From: Thermoleophilia bacterium
Lineage (GTDB): Bacteria; Actinomycetota; Thermoleophilia; RBG-16-64-13
Direction of reading: 5' to 3'
Length of the DNA: 64,000 nt
Assembly: GCA_026415615.1 (NCBI GenBank)
Contig: JAOAGT010000001.1
Span: forward strand, 1 to 64,000
The notes under the pieces were generated by a model. That model worked only from the letters and a program-made list of their open reading frames with translations. It had not been told where the DNA came from and searched no databases. The position numbers and the translations under genes were made by a program. Positions within the stretch are counted from its first letter, which is position 1. Every line of letters begins with the position of its first letter. This document shows, one piece after another, positions 27,090 through 37,672 of this stretch.

Positions 27090-27926
27090 ATGACGACAAA
27101 CAAGCGACATATACCAATTAAGGTGCCTGAGAACGGCAGAGTGCCCGAGAACGGCAAGCCCGCGGAAGACGAGCGCAACATCCAGGCGGGCGCGCCGAGC
27201 GCTGCGGAAGAGCCGACGCGCCAGCCAGCCGAGGGGGCGGCGGGCGAAGCGAGGGCAGCCTCTCCGGGAACCGTCCCGGGTTCCCCGGGAACGTCCTCAG
27301 CTTCCTCGGAAACCTCCCCAGCCTCAGCCTCCCCGGGAATCGCCTCAGGCTCTTCAGAGACCGCTCCTGTGCCGGAGCCGGAGTCGACCGAAGCTCTCTT
27401 GGCGGAGCGAGACGCGCTTGTCGCAGAGAGGGACGCCCTTCTGGCGGAACACCAGGCTCTAGTGGCCGAAAGGGATGCCCTCACCGACTCGTTCTTGCGG
27501 CTCCGGGCGGAATTTGACAACTTCCGCAAGCGGATGGCTCGCGAGCTTACGGAGTCAGGGGCGCGTGCTCGTGCCGAAGTGCTGCTGGAGCTTTTGCCGG
27601 TGCTTGATAACCTGGAGAGGGCTCTAGAGGCGGCCGAGCATCACGAAGAGGGCAAGGTAATCGAAGGGGTCAAACTTACTCGGGATATGTTCATGGACCT
27701 GCTCCGACGCTCGGGCGTAGAGGAAGTGCCTGGAGTGGGGGCGGAATTCGACCCCAACGTGCACGAAGCTCTTGCTGTGGAGCCGTCGGAGCACAAGGAG
27801 GGCACGGTTATCAGGGTATTCCAGCGTGGGTATCGCCATGGGGATCGGATCCTGCGGCCGGCTCGAGTAGTGGTGTCGGCTGCTCCAGAAGCTGCGACGG
27901 AAAAAGCGGAGAGTCCGGCCAGTTAA
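27090..27926 (+). CDS. grpE: Nucleotide exchange factor GrpE with long repeat-rich N-terminus
   Basis: A 278-residue GrpE, larger than the usual 190-220. ATG 27090 (MTTNKRHIPI) avoids the upstream hairpin; a TTG at 27009 lies in it. Residues 1-95 are low-complexity Pro/Ser/Ala/Glu. Residues about 102-136 hold nearly perfect heptads (ALLAERD, ALVAERD, ALLAEHQ, ALVAERD) that lengthen the coiled coil. The GrpE core follows: LRAEFDNFRKRMARE, LLPVLDNLERAL, then EFDPNVHEALAVEPS and GYRHGDRILRPARVVV. It releases ADP from DnaK. The extended coil may alter thermosensing, which in other GrpE proteins resides in this helix. It sits 12 nt before dnaJ. Confidence 0.93.
   Translation: MTTNKRHIPIKVPENGRVPENGKPAEDERNIQAGAPSAAEEPTRQPAEGAAGEARAASPGTVPGSPGTSSASSETSPASASPGIASGSSETAPVPEPESTEALLAERDALVAERDALLAEHQALVAERDALTDSFLRLRAEFDNFRKRMARELTESGARARAEVLLELLPVLDNLERALEAAEHHEEGKVIEGVKLTRDMFMDLLRRSGVEEVPGVGAEFDPNVHEALAVEPSEHKEGTVIRVFQRGYRHGDRILRPARVVVSAAPEAATEKAESPAS
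27393..27497 (+). repeat. 21-nt heptad-encoding tandem repeat in grpE
   Basis: Four 21-nt units plus a partial fifth encode the consecutive heptads A-L-x-A-E-R-D in the GrpE coiled coil. The units differ mainly at third positions, so the protein pattern is conserved while the DNA has drifted. This suggests selection on heptad register rather than recent slippage. Confidence 0.6.
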
Positions 27927-29063
<1,137 letters not shown>

Positions 29064-29117
29064 CGCCAGGTGCAAAGGCTTGGGAATTGCTGCTAGAAGA
29101 GTAAAGAAGGAGGTCGT

Positions 29118-29534
29118 ATGCCGCTAGATGACGAGACACGTCCTTTGTTCATGATCTCGGTGGCAGCTGAGCTTGCGGACATGCATCCGCAGACTTTGCG
29201 GATGTATGAGAGGCGAGGGCTTGTTCGTCCGCGCCGGTCGTCCAAGAGCACCCGGCTGTATTCGATGAAGGACGTGGAGCGTCTGCGGCACATCCAGTAC
29301 CTGGTGAATGAGTGCGGCCTCAACCTGGCTGGCGTAGAGCGGGTTCTTGAGATGGAAGAGCAGCTTGCAGCTATGCAATGCAAGATCGAGAAGCTCGAGG
29401 CCGAAGTCAAGCGGCTAAAAGAGCAGTTGGTAGCCGAAGTAGAGGCCGTACACCGGAGTTATCGCAAAGAACTGGTTCCCGTTGCTCGGCCGGGGGAGGT
29501 TGTTCACGTTCCCCGTCCCCACCGTCAAAGGTGA
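29118..29534 (+). CDS. hspR: MerR-family heat-shock repressor HspR
   Basis: A 138-residue repressor. The MerR winged helix occupies residues about 10-80 (MISVAAELADMHPQTLRMYE, RRGLVRPRRSSKSTRLYSMK), then a dimerisation coiled coil (residues about 78-115). In actinobacteria HspR binds HAIR sites with DnaK as co-repressor and shuts off dnaK and often clpB. A HAIR-like site overlaps the dnaK promoter at 24461, giving a closed loop. AAGGAGG precedes ATG 29118. It lies 54 nt after dnaJ as the final gene of the operon. Confidence 0.92.
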   Translation: MPLDDETRPLFMISVAAELADMHPQTLRMYERRGLVRPRRSSKSTRLYSMKDVERLRHIQYLVNECGLNLAGVERVLEMEEQLAAMQCKIEKLEAEVKRLKEQLVAEVEAVHRSYRKELVPVARPGEVVHVPRPHRQR

Positions 29535-29586
29535 CGGGCAGTTGTGGCGTAGAGAGAAAGGTACCCGAAGCCACGCCATCAAGAAG

Positions 29587-29613
29587 TTGGCACTCTCCCC
29601 GTCAGAGTGCCAG
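29587..29613. promoter_or_regulatory. CIRCE-like inverted repeat (HrcA operator candidate)
   Basis: TTGGCACTC, a 9-nt spacer and GAGTGCCAG form an inverted repeat whose arms and spacing closely match CIRCE (TTAGCACTC-N9-GAGTGCTAA): 8 of 9 left and 7 of 9 right. It lies after hspR and about 32 nt before a -10-like box for the fmdB unit. CIRCE is bound by HrcA, which is not encoded in this window. A terminator for the dnaK operon is the alternative, but no T tract follows. Confidence 0.6.
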
Positions 29614-29644
29614 CCTGCAGGTGTATGGCGTAGCGGTACTGAGC

Positions 29645-29650
29645 TATAAT
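29645..29650 (+). promoter_or_regulatory. -10 box for fmdB-surE/HAD-ligA
   Basis: A perfect TATAAT lies 34 nt before the fmdB start. No good TTGACA is seen 17 nt upstream, so the promoter may depend on an activator or be of modest strength. The CIRCE-like palindrome is just upstream. Confidence 0.45.
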
Positions 29651-29683
29651 TGTGGCGCGTGGTGAAAAAGGAGGTAGGGAGCC

Positions 29684-30016
29684 TTGCCAACCTACGAATA
29701 TCGTTGCGTCTCGTGTCAACATCAATTTGAGCGCTTTCAGCGGATGACTGACGAGCCGGTCAAAGAATGCGAAATCTGCGGCCAGCCCGTGAAGCGTTTG
29801 CTTTTCCCTGTCGCCATTCATTTCAAGGGCGACGGATTCTATACCACTGATTACGGTCGCCGGAGCAAGTTTGGAGGCTCGGGGTCTAAGTCGAGCGAAA
29901 GCGGCGCCGAGGAGTCCCGCTTCTCGGGCGATTCTGGCGAGAACGGCTCGTCAGGAAACGGCGGGAACGGGGCTCGCAAGAGCACCGAGTCTGCCCTGTC
30001 CGGCAAAGGCGAGTGA
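29684..30016 (+). CDS. FmdB-family zinc-ribbon protein
   Basis: A 110-residue protein. The first 45 residues are the FmdB zinc ribbon (MPTYEYRCVSCQHQFERFQR ... CEICGQPVKRL), followed by the usual AIHFKGDGFYTTDYGR. The last 55 residues are Ser/Gly-rich and disordered. Family members are small putative regulatory proteins, first seen beside formamidase and formylmethanofuran dehydrogenase genes, and their molecular role is unknown. TTG 29684 follows AAGGAGG. The GTGA overlap with the SurE-HAD gene suggests coupled translation. Confidence 0.88.
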   Translation: MPTYEYRCVSCQHQFERFQRMTDEPVKECEICGQPVKRLLFPVAIHFKGDGFYTTDYGRRSKFGGSGSKSSESGAEESRFSGDSGENGSSGNGGNGARKSTESALSGKGE

Positions 30017-31557
30017 ATCTGCCGGCCGAGGCCATGACCGGAAGAGGTTGGGTCCCTGTGGGCCTCGGCTTGTCCCGTCCGCTGATTGTTCTCACCAACG
30101 ACGATGGCGTGCATTCACCGGGGCTCATCGCTCTCAAGAAGGCGCTTGAGCCCCTGGGGGATGTACGCATTGTTGCTCCAGAGGAAAACCGCTCAGGTGC
30201 GGCCCGCAGCATAACCATGCGCTCACCTCTTTGGGTGGAGGAGGTGCAGCTTGCGGACGGCAGTGTAGCCTTTGCCACCGACGGGACTCCGGTAGACTGC
30301 GTGCGGATGGCCGCCCTTGGGTTACTCGATCGTGCCCCGGATTTGATTGTTTCGGGAATCAACCTGGGCGGCAACCTGGGCGACGACATTACCTATTCGG
30401 GCACAGTGGCAGCGGCCTTTGAAGGCATCATGCTTGGGATTCCGGCCATTGCCCTCTCCGCTGAAGGCTACCATCCTGGTTACGACCTTAGTGTGCCGGC
30501 TCGGTTTGCCGCTCGGCTGATCTCGGTTGTGCTTACCCATGGCTTTCCTGCCAAGACCGCTCTTAACGTTAACTGTCCCGACCTTCCCTGGGAGGCTATT
30601 CGCGGAGTGCGCTTCACAACCTTAGGCAAGCGAGTATATGGGGATAAAGTGGAGTACCGCGAAAGCCGAGGTAACCGGCACGGATATCACATTTACAACG
30701 ATGAGCTTGGTTATCTTCCCGAGCCCGGGACTGACTTCGAGGCTATTGCTGAAGGTTATATTTCTGTCACTCCGCTTCATTTCGACCTCATGTGTCACGA
30801 GGCTCTAGAGCAGCTACGGACTTGGGAGGCCCTCCTTGCCCCCGCGCAGGGTGGGAACGAATCCCTCTACCCGCCCAGGGAAGCTCGAACTCCGTCTGAG
30901 TCAGCTGCCACCGGCCCTCTGCCCTACCAAGCCGTCGTTTTTGATCTCGACGGTACGGTAGTTGATTCGGTTGAACTGATTGTGACTTCATTCCAGCATG
31001 CTTTGCGCGAAGTTCTGGGCAAAGAGGTCTCGCGGGAGGAAGCTGTTTCGTGGGTTGGTCGGCCCCTGCGCGAGCAGATGGAGCTCTTTAGCCCGGAGCA
31101 CGCAGACGAGCTGGTGCGCGCCTATCAGGAGTACAACCATCGGGAGCATGACCGCATGGTGAAGCTCTATGACGGCATCGTCCACCTGCTTGAAGACCTA
31201 AGACGACATGGAGCCAAGGTCGGACTAGTGACCTCGAAGTCGCGCCATACCACGGAGATGGCTTTTAACCTGACAGGCATTGGTAAGTACTTCGACGCCA
31301 CTGTGTGCGCTTATGAAAGCCCGGGGAACAAACCGTCGCCAGATCCCATAATCGCGTGTCTTGAGCAACTGGGCGTAGAGCCCGCGCAAGCCGTGTACGT
31401 GGGTGACAGCCCCGCAGATGTTCAGGCGGCCCGAGCGGCTGGGGTGCGGTGCTTTGCAGTCACCTGGGGGGTGTTTTCGGAAGCGGTGCTTGCGGCTGAA
31501 AACCCCGACAAGGTGGTCCATACTATTGTTGAGTTGCGGGAGGCTTTGGGTGTCTAG
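30013..31557 (+). CDS. SurE nucleotidase fused to a HAD-family phosphatase
   Basis: A 514-residue fusion. Residues about 22-275 are SurE (LIVLTNDDGVHSPGL, ENRSGAARSIT, TDGTPVDCV, SGINLGGNLGDDITYSGTV), a 5'/3'-nucleotidase and exopolyphosphatase. After a linker, residues about 304-514 form a HAD phosphatase of the PpaX/Gph type (VVFDLDGTVVDS; LVTSKSR; KPSPDPI; YVGDSPADVQAA), a family that hydrolyses pyrophosphate or small phosphoesters. Both active sites look intact. GTG 30013 overlaps the fmdB stop, and ligA follows after 9 nt. A combined nucleotide and pyrophosphate clean-up beside DNA ligase is plausible but inferred. Confidence 0.9.
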   Translation: MNLPAEAMTGRGWVPVGLGLSRPLIVLTNDDGVHSPGLIALKKALEPLGDVRIVAPEENRSGAARSITMRSPLWVEEVQLADGSVAFATDGTPVDCVRMAALGLLDRAPDLIVSGINLGGNLGDDITYSGTVAAAFEGIMLGIPAIALSAEGYHPGYDLSVPARFAARLISVVLTHGFPAKTALNVNCPDLPWEAIRGVRFTTLGKRVYGDKVEYRESRGNRHGYHIYNDELGYLPEPGTDFEAIAEGYISVTPLHFDLMCHEALEQLRTWEALLAPAQGGNESLYPPREARTPSESAATGPLPYQAVVFDLDGTVVDSVELIVTSFQHALREVLGKEVSREEAVSWVGRPLREQMELFSPEHADELVRAYQEYNHREHDRMVKLYDGIVHLLEDLRRHGAKVGLVTSKSRHTTEMAFNLTGIGKYFDATVCAYESPGNKPSPDPIIACLEQLGVEPAQAVYVGDSPADVQAARAAGVRCFAVTWGVFSEAVLAAENPDKVVHTIVELREALGV

Positions 31558-33651
<2,094 letters not shown>

Positions 33652-33677
33652 CCTGGGCTCCTCAAAGAAGCACGGCT

Positions 33678-33695
33678 TGGCGGCTCAGACCGCCA
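33678..33695. terminator. Hairpin between convergent ligA and propeller genes
   Basis: TGGCGG pairs with CCGCCA around a 6-nt loop, inside a larger GGCTTG/CAAGCC pairing (33674-33715), and is followed on the + strand by ATCTTT. It is well placed as a bidirectional terminator, though the T tract is weak. Confidence 0.5.
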
Positions 33696-33717
33696 TCTTT
33701 GCCGTGGGGCAAGCCGA

Positions 33718-35301
33718 CTATCTCCCTTGACGGCGAGCCTTTATTGCTAGACCGGTTAGGATCCCACCCCCCAGCAGGACAACAACGATCGCGGCCAGCC
33801 ACCAGGGCCAGGTCCTCGACACGGGTTCCGGCGGGTATGCTCCGGAGCCGCTTGCGGTGGTAGTAGCAGAGACAGTGGTGGAAACAGACTCGGTCGGACT
33901 GGCGCCAAGTCTAAATGGTTCGCGACTTCTCCAGATCCGCAGGCCCTCCTCAAGATCGTGCCGAACTACGAGAAGGTGCTGATCACACAGCAGAACGTCT
34001 GCTACATTGGCCGACTGAGCAGGCTTTGGATCGCTGAAGATAGGTCCCCAGGAGTTTCCGTCTGAAGAGGCAAGGACTGTGATCCCGATTGCGGTGTCAT
34101 GGATGACCAGAAGGGCGGTTTCATCAATCACCCGCATCGTTGCCCAAAACGCGGTTGGGGAGCCGAAGGCCTTACTCTGCACTTGCGTCCAGGTGTTGCC
34201 ATCAAGCGACCTGTAGAGGAAGAAGGTTCCCGTCTTGAGGCTGTCTACCAAGCTTGGTGTGGGGAGGCTCTGGGTGGTGAGGTACAGGGCGTCGCGAAAA
34301 ACTGTGAGCCACCCGTAGACGTTTTCGAGGCCGCTTGCTCCGAACCCGTTGTCAACTACTTTCTCCCAGGTTGTTCCGTCTACCGTCCGAAAAACGTCAA
34401 AATGAGTGAGGTTGCTCAGACTTTCCGCTGGTTCGCTGACAACGTAGAGATGATCACCAAATACTAGTTGTGGGGAAAGCGTAACATTGCTTTTCTTTCC
34501 CAACCCTGCCTCGGCTACTCGAGTCCAGTGCTCAGCATCGGGGGTGCGCCAAATCTCCCCGCCGTGGGTGGCATTTGTCACTCCAGCATAAAGGGCATTG
34601 TGGAATACCGGTTCCGGATTCTGCGGATTGCGAACGGCCAACGCAATGTTCCCCGGAGTATTGACCTCGCTGAACGACGCTGGCTGAAACTCTCTGCCAT
34701 CTTTGGAGACAAACAGATCGAATCTTTCCGGAGATCCGCCAACTGCAAGCACGAGCTTGTCTTTAAAGACAAAAGCCGAGCAAACGCTTCCCTCGCGCCG
34801 CGGAGAACCGGGAGGCAGCTGCAGAGGAAGTGGAGCAAACGACTTCCCGTCGGCCGACACGTAGATCTCGGGCTCTCTTGTGGTGTCGGCCACAGCGTAA
34901 AGACGGCCGCGGAAGACAACGAGATGGAAGCAAAAGCTGCGGCTGCTCGCCAGGATTTCTTTGCCGACCTGCTCCCAGCCAACTCCGTCAGAAGTTCGCC
35001 AAATCTGTGCCGGCGGTCGGTCGGGTAGTGTCCTTGTGGCAATGTAAAACCAGCCGTTGAACCGAACGGCGTCCCCGAGTGCAACGTTTGCTGGATTGCC
35101 AAATCCGTCTGATGCGACCTTATCCCACGTGAACACGGCAAGATTGCTGGCTCCGGTGATGCCGCTGGCAGCGGCAGAGCCGCTTGGGGTTGCGAGGATG
35201 GACAAGAAACATATAAACAGCACGACACCCAAGAGCAGTTGAGCCCGACCTGCCGCATAACTTTGCTGGGGACTAGTCGTTCTAGTTGGACCGGTCCACA
35301 T
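33718..35301 (-). CDS. Surface-anchored beta-propeller (sialidase-like fold) protein
   Basis: A 527-residue exported protein with no recognised enzyme motif. A signal peptide (LLLGVVLFICFLSILATPSG) is followed by about seven repeats of 50-60 residues. Each ends in a blade-like IWRTSDGVGWEQV pattern (also IWRTPDAEHWTRV, VFRTVDGTTWEKV, LYRSLDGNTWTQV). This is the Asp-box style seen in sialidase-type and sortilin-type propellers. A Ser/Thr-rich stalk and a C-terminal membrane helix (WWLAAIVVVLLGGGILTGLA) ending in basic residues anchor it. ATG 35301 lacks a clear ribosome site. It may bind glycans or proteins at the surface. It stands alone between ligA and the tup leader. Confidence 0.7.
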   Translation of the reverse strand: MWTGPTRTTSPQQSYAAGRAQLLLGVVLFICFLSILATPSGSAAASGITGASNLAVFTWDKVASDGFGNPANVALGDAVRFNGWFYIATRTLPDRPPAQIWRTSDGVGWEQVGKEILASSRSFCFHLVVFRGRLYAVADTTREPEIYVSADGKSFAPLPLQLPPGSPRREGSVCSAFVFKDKLVLAVGGSPERFDLFVSKDGREFQPASFSEVNTPGNIALAVRNPQNPEPVFHNALYAGVTNATHGGEIWRTPDAEHWTRVAEAGLGKKSNVTLSPQLVFGDHLYVVSEPAESLSNLTHFDVFRTVDGTTWEKVVDNGFGASGLENVYGWLTVFRDALYLTTQSLPTPSLVDSLKTGTFFLYRSLDGNTWTQVQSKAFGSPTAFWATMRVIDETALLVIHDTAIGITVLASSDGNSWGPIFSDPKPAQSANVADVLLCDQHLLVVRHDLEEGLRIWRSREPFRLGASPTESVSTTVSATTTASGSGAYPPEPVSRTWPWWLAAIVVVLLGGGILTGLAIKARRQGR

Positions 35302-35678
35302 TGCCCAAGCGCGAGCCGTGCTTGTCAGGTGCGTTCGTTCGTGCCAAAGGTTAGCACGGTCTCGCAGTGTGCGAGCTTTGATGTTGAGTTTTTCGCAGAA
35401 ATACTCTGGTAGCTGAAGCCGTAGTTCAAGCAGAGGTGCCTAACGAGTGAAGATGCCGTGTTTGCTTCTCAGACCGGGCAGGTGCGGCGTTAAGGCCTAC
35501 CGCCTTCGTACCGCGCGTCTCCTAAGGGATTTCCTACATCGTCTTGCTTAGTCTTCGCACGATCCTTGCCGCGGCCGACGATGACATATTGTGCTACGCG
35601 GAAGGCCAGCATGTTCTCATTGGCGTGGCGTTGCGCCGAAACGTCCTTGCCCACGCCGTCTGAATCACCGCGCTAGGT
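35302..35678. other. Intergenic stretch without recognisable gene
   Basis: This first half of the 738-nt gap between the propeller gene (-) and tupA (+) holds no ORF with a ribosome site or family resemblance. It should contain the propeller promoter. Short GC-rich segments are present but no strong hairpin or repeat was found. Confidence 0.5.
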
Positions 35679-35960
35679 TGGCTACTGTTCCTTGACAGCC
35701 CAGTAGCCAGAATGGGACAATGCAGCCGATGTTGCTCAAAGGTGGGCACATCGCGGTTCTCCGAGCTACCTGGCCTAACGCCATGGGTCAAGAGAAGAGG
35801 GTCTGCGACTCTTAGGCAATGGCGGGTAGCCGCAGCGGCTCTTGCGAGTGTGTGCTGGCAAGGGTCCAAAGGTGGGGATGGAAACGTCCCTGCCCTCCAG
35901 TGTGAGAAGGAGAGCGCAAGCCCCGCTGCTTACGCGCCCTCCGGGGCGCTTTCTTGTAGC
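35679..35960 (+). ncRNA. Structured 5' leader of the tup/molybdopterin operon, riboswitch candidate
   Basis: Several pairings occur in order. TGGCTACTG/CAGTAGCCA spans 35679-35709. A composite stem pairs GCTACC (35765-35770) with GGTAGC (35825-35830); after an 8-nt 5' bulge it continues as CGCCAT (35779-35784) with ATGGCG (35819-35824) and caps with AAGAG/CTCTT. Next come AGCCG/CGGCT (35828-35840) and GGGATG-GAAA-CGTCCC, a GNRA-tetraloop hairpin (35876-35891). A terminator-like hairpin ends the series 84 nt before tupA. Mo/W transport operons often carry molybdenum or tungsten cofactor riboswitches, which makes that class the leading guess. I could not match its consensus from memory. Confidence 0.45.
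35934..35955 (+). terminator. Terminator with possible alternative pairing before tupA
   Basis: GCGCCC (35934-35939) pairs with GGGCGC (35944-35949), followed by TTTCTT. The same 3' strand GGGGCGCT can instead pair with AGCGC-AAG-CCCC at 35913-35924. Two mutually exclusive stems next to a U-rich tract are typical of an attenuation platform. Confidence 0.5.
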
Positions 35961-36039
35961 CGGCTAGTCCTCCGGGAGCCGTTAGAGAACCCCGTACGAC
36001 GGTTTCGCCAAGCGTCTTGCTGGAGCGAGGAAACTAGCG

Positions 36040-36939
36040 GTGAGTACTGGCTGGCAAGGAAGTGAGACCCGTGATTTAAAGACCGCCGCTCGGACGTTTG
36101 CTTGCGCCTGCGTAGTGGGGGTGTTGGCTGCCTGCGCGGCCTTGTTCCTGGGTGGGTGCGCTCAAGTCTCAGGGGCTGCGGCGGCGGAGGCCCGTACCGA
36201 CCTAGTTCTCGCTTCCACAACCTCTACTCAGGATTCTGGTTTGTTTGAGGTTCTAGTTCCAGCGTTTGAGACTCTCTACCCCTACCGCGTCAAGGTGATA
36301 GCGGTCGGGAGCGGCGAGGCCCTTGCGCTGGGGGCACGTGGTGACGCGGACGTGCTTTTAGTGCATTCTCCGGCTGCAGAGGAAAGCTTTATGCAAAAAG
36401 ACCTCGGAGTTGAGCGCCGGCCTGTCATGTACAACGATTTTGTTATTGTGGGCCCCCACGAGGACCCCGCAAGGATCGGGGGATGCGCTACGGCTGCTGC
36501 GGCCTTTGCCAAGATTGCCCAAGTTGAGGCTCCGTTCTTTAGCCGCGGCGATCATTCCGGCACTCATGATAAAGAGCTAAGTGTGTGGGAGGCGGCGGGC
36601 ATTAATCCTGTGGGCAAGTGGTACCGGTCGACTGGGCAGGGGATGGGAGAAACGTTGACCATTGCGGATCAGGTCGGCGGCTACACTTTGGCTGACCGGG
36701 CCACTTTCTTAAGCAAGAAGGAAGCTCTTCCCAACCTCGAGATTCTTTTGGAGAAAGACCCGGTGCTTTTCAATCAGTACCACGTAATCACAGTGCGGAA
36801 TGCTCGGAATCTCAAGGGCGCCACAGATTTCACGAACTGGATAGTCTCCGAAGAGGTACAAAAGGGCCTGATTGCAGGGTTTGGACTCAAGGAGTTTGGC
36901 CAGCCGCTCTTTGTGCCTAACGCCGGCGAGGGGAACTAG
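36040..36939 (+). CDS. tupA: Tungstate ABC transporter substrate-binding lipoprotein TupA
   Basis: A 299-residue binding protein. The signal peptide ends at a lipobox LGGC. The mature part has the TupA hallmarks: LASTTSTQDSGLFEVLVPAF, GDADVLLVHSP, VMYNDFVIVGP and SRGDHSGTHDKEL. These Thr/Ser-rich loops bind the oxyanion, and TupA proteins generally prefer tungstate strongly over molybdate, unlike ModA. GTG 36040 has an AGGAA site. It is followed by permease and ATPase genes, then molybdopterin genes, so it supplies W (or Mo) for pterin-based oxidoreductases. Confidence 0.93.
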   Translation: MSTGWQGSETRDLKTAARTFACACVVGVLAACAALFLGGCAQVSGAAAAEARTDLVLASTTSTQDSGLFEVLVPAFETLYPYRVKVIAVGSGEALALGARGDADVLLVHSPAAEESFMQKDLGVERRPVMYNDFVIVGPHEDPARIGGCATAAAAFAKIAQVEAPFFSRGDHSGTHDKELSVWEAAGINPVGKWYRSTGQGMGETLTIADQVGGYTLADRATFLSKKEALPNLEILLEKDPVLFNQYHVITVRNARNLKGATDFTNWIVSEEVQKGLIAGFGLKEFGQPLFVPNAGEGN

Positions 36940-36949
36940 GGGGCAGGTC

Positions 36950-37672
36950 TTGGAGGTTTTTTGGCAAGCATTGCGGGAGGCGGTCGTTCTGCTGGTGCGG
37001 GGCGACTCGTACGTGTACGAAGTGATGTGGATGTCAATTCAGGTGGCGGGTCTTGCCACTATTACCGGCATGGCCGTGGGAATCCCGCTCGGCACTTGGC
37101 TCGGTATAAAGAAATTCCGCGGGTGGGGTGCGGCTGCCACTGTGCTTAATGTAGGGATGATGCTTCCTCCGGTTGCCGTGGGATTGTTTGTGTTCATGTT
37201 GCTGTCCCGCCAGGGAGTTCTCGGGTCGTTGGGTCTTTTGTACACGCCGGCGGCTATGGTAGTGGCTGAGTTTTTCATCGCCGCCCCGGTAATAGGCGCG
37301 ATTACCATGAGCGGCGTGGGCTCGGTTCCCAAAGAAGTGCGGCTCCAAGCCTTGGCTTTGGGGGCCTCACGGTGGCAAAGCCTCTGGGTGGTTTTGCGCG
37401 AAGCCCGGGTAACGCTTCTTTCGGGGATTGTGGCTGGCTTTGGCGCGGCTATCAGCGAAGTGGGCGCGGTTATGATGGTCGGCGGCAACCTTTCCTCGGG
37501 TGGGCACAATCTCACCGGCACTATGACGACAGCCATTGTGGCTTTGGCAAGGCAAGGAGAATACGCCCGGGCGATGGCATTCGCTCTCATACTTCTGGTG
37601 ATTGCTTTTGTGATCACTTTGGCTCTCACCTATCTCCAACGCGGGGTGCGCAGGCGGTGGCTACAGTCATGA
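36950..37672 (+). CDS. tupB: Tungstate ABC transporter permease TupB
   Basis: A 240-residue inner-membrane permease with about five or six helices. TTG 36950 is chosen because AGGGGGCAGG lies just upstream; a longer frame from 36872 overlaps tupA and is not family-like. The EAA-type loop that contacts the ATPase is EVRLQALALGASRWQSLWVV. The family region GAAISEVGAVMMVGGNL follows. The stop overlaps the tupC ATG (ATGA), so the pair is coupled. Confidence 0.92.
   Translation: MEVFWQALREAVVLLVRGDSYVYEVMWMSIQVAGLATITGMAVGIPLGTWLGIKKFRGWGAAATVLNVGMMLPPVAVGLFVFMLLSRQGVLGSLGLLYTPAAMVVAEFFIAAPVIGAITMSGVGSVPKEVRLQALALGASRWQSLWVVLREARVTLLSGIVAGFGAAISEVGAVMMVGGNLSSGGHNLTGTMTTAIVALARQGEYARAMAFALILLVIAFVITLALTYLQRGVRRRWLQS

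Noticed and set aside
26887-27117. Short minus-strand frame across the hsp20-grpE gap
   Set aside because: Arg/Pro-rich product of the GC-rich hairpin; no start context or homologue.
34468-35028. 186-residue + strand frame opposite the propeller gene
   Set aside because: Antisense to a clear exported protein with blade repeats; composition is of a shadow frame.
35712-36065. 117-residue frame in the tup leader
   Set aside because: No ribosome site, Cys/Ser/Arg-rich shadow-like composition, and it overlaps strong RNA secondary structure.
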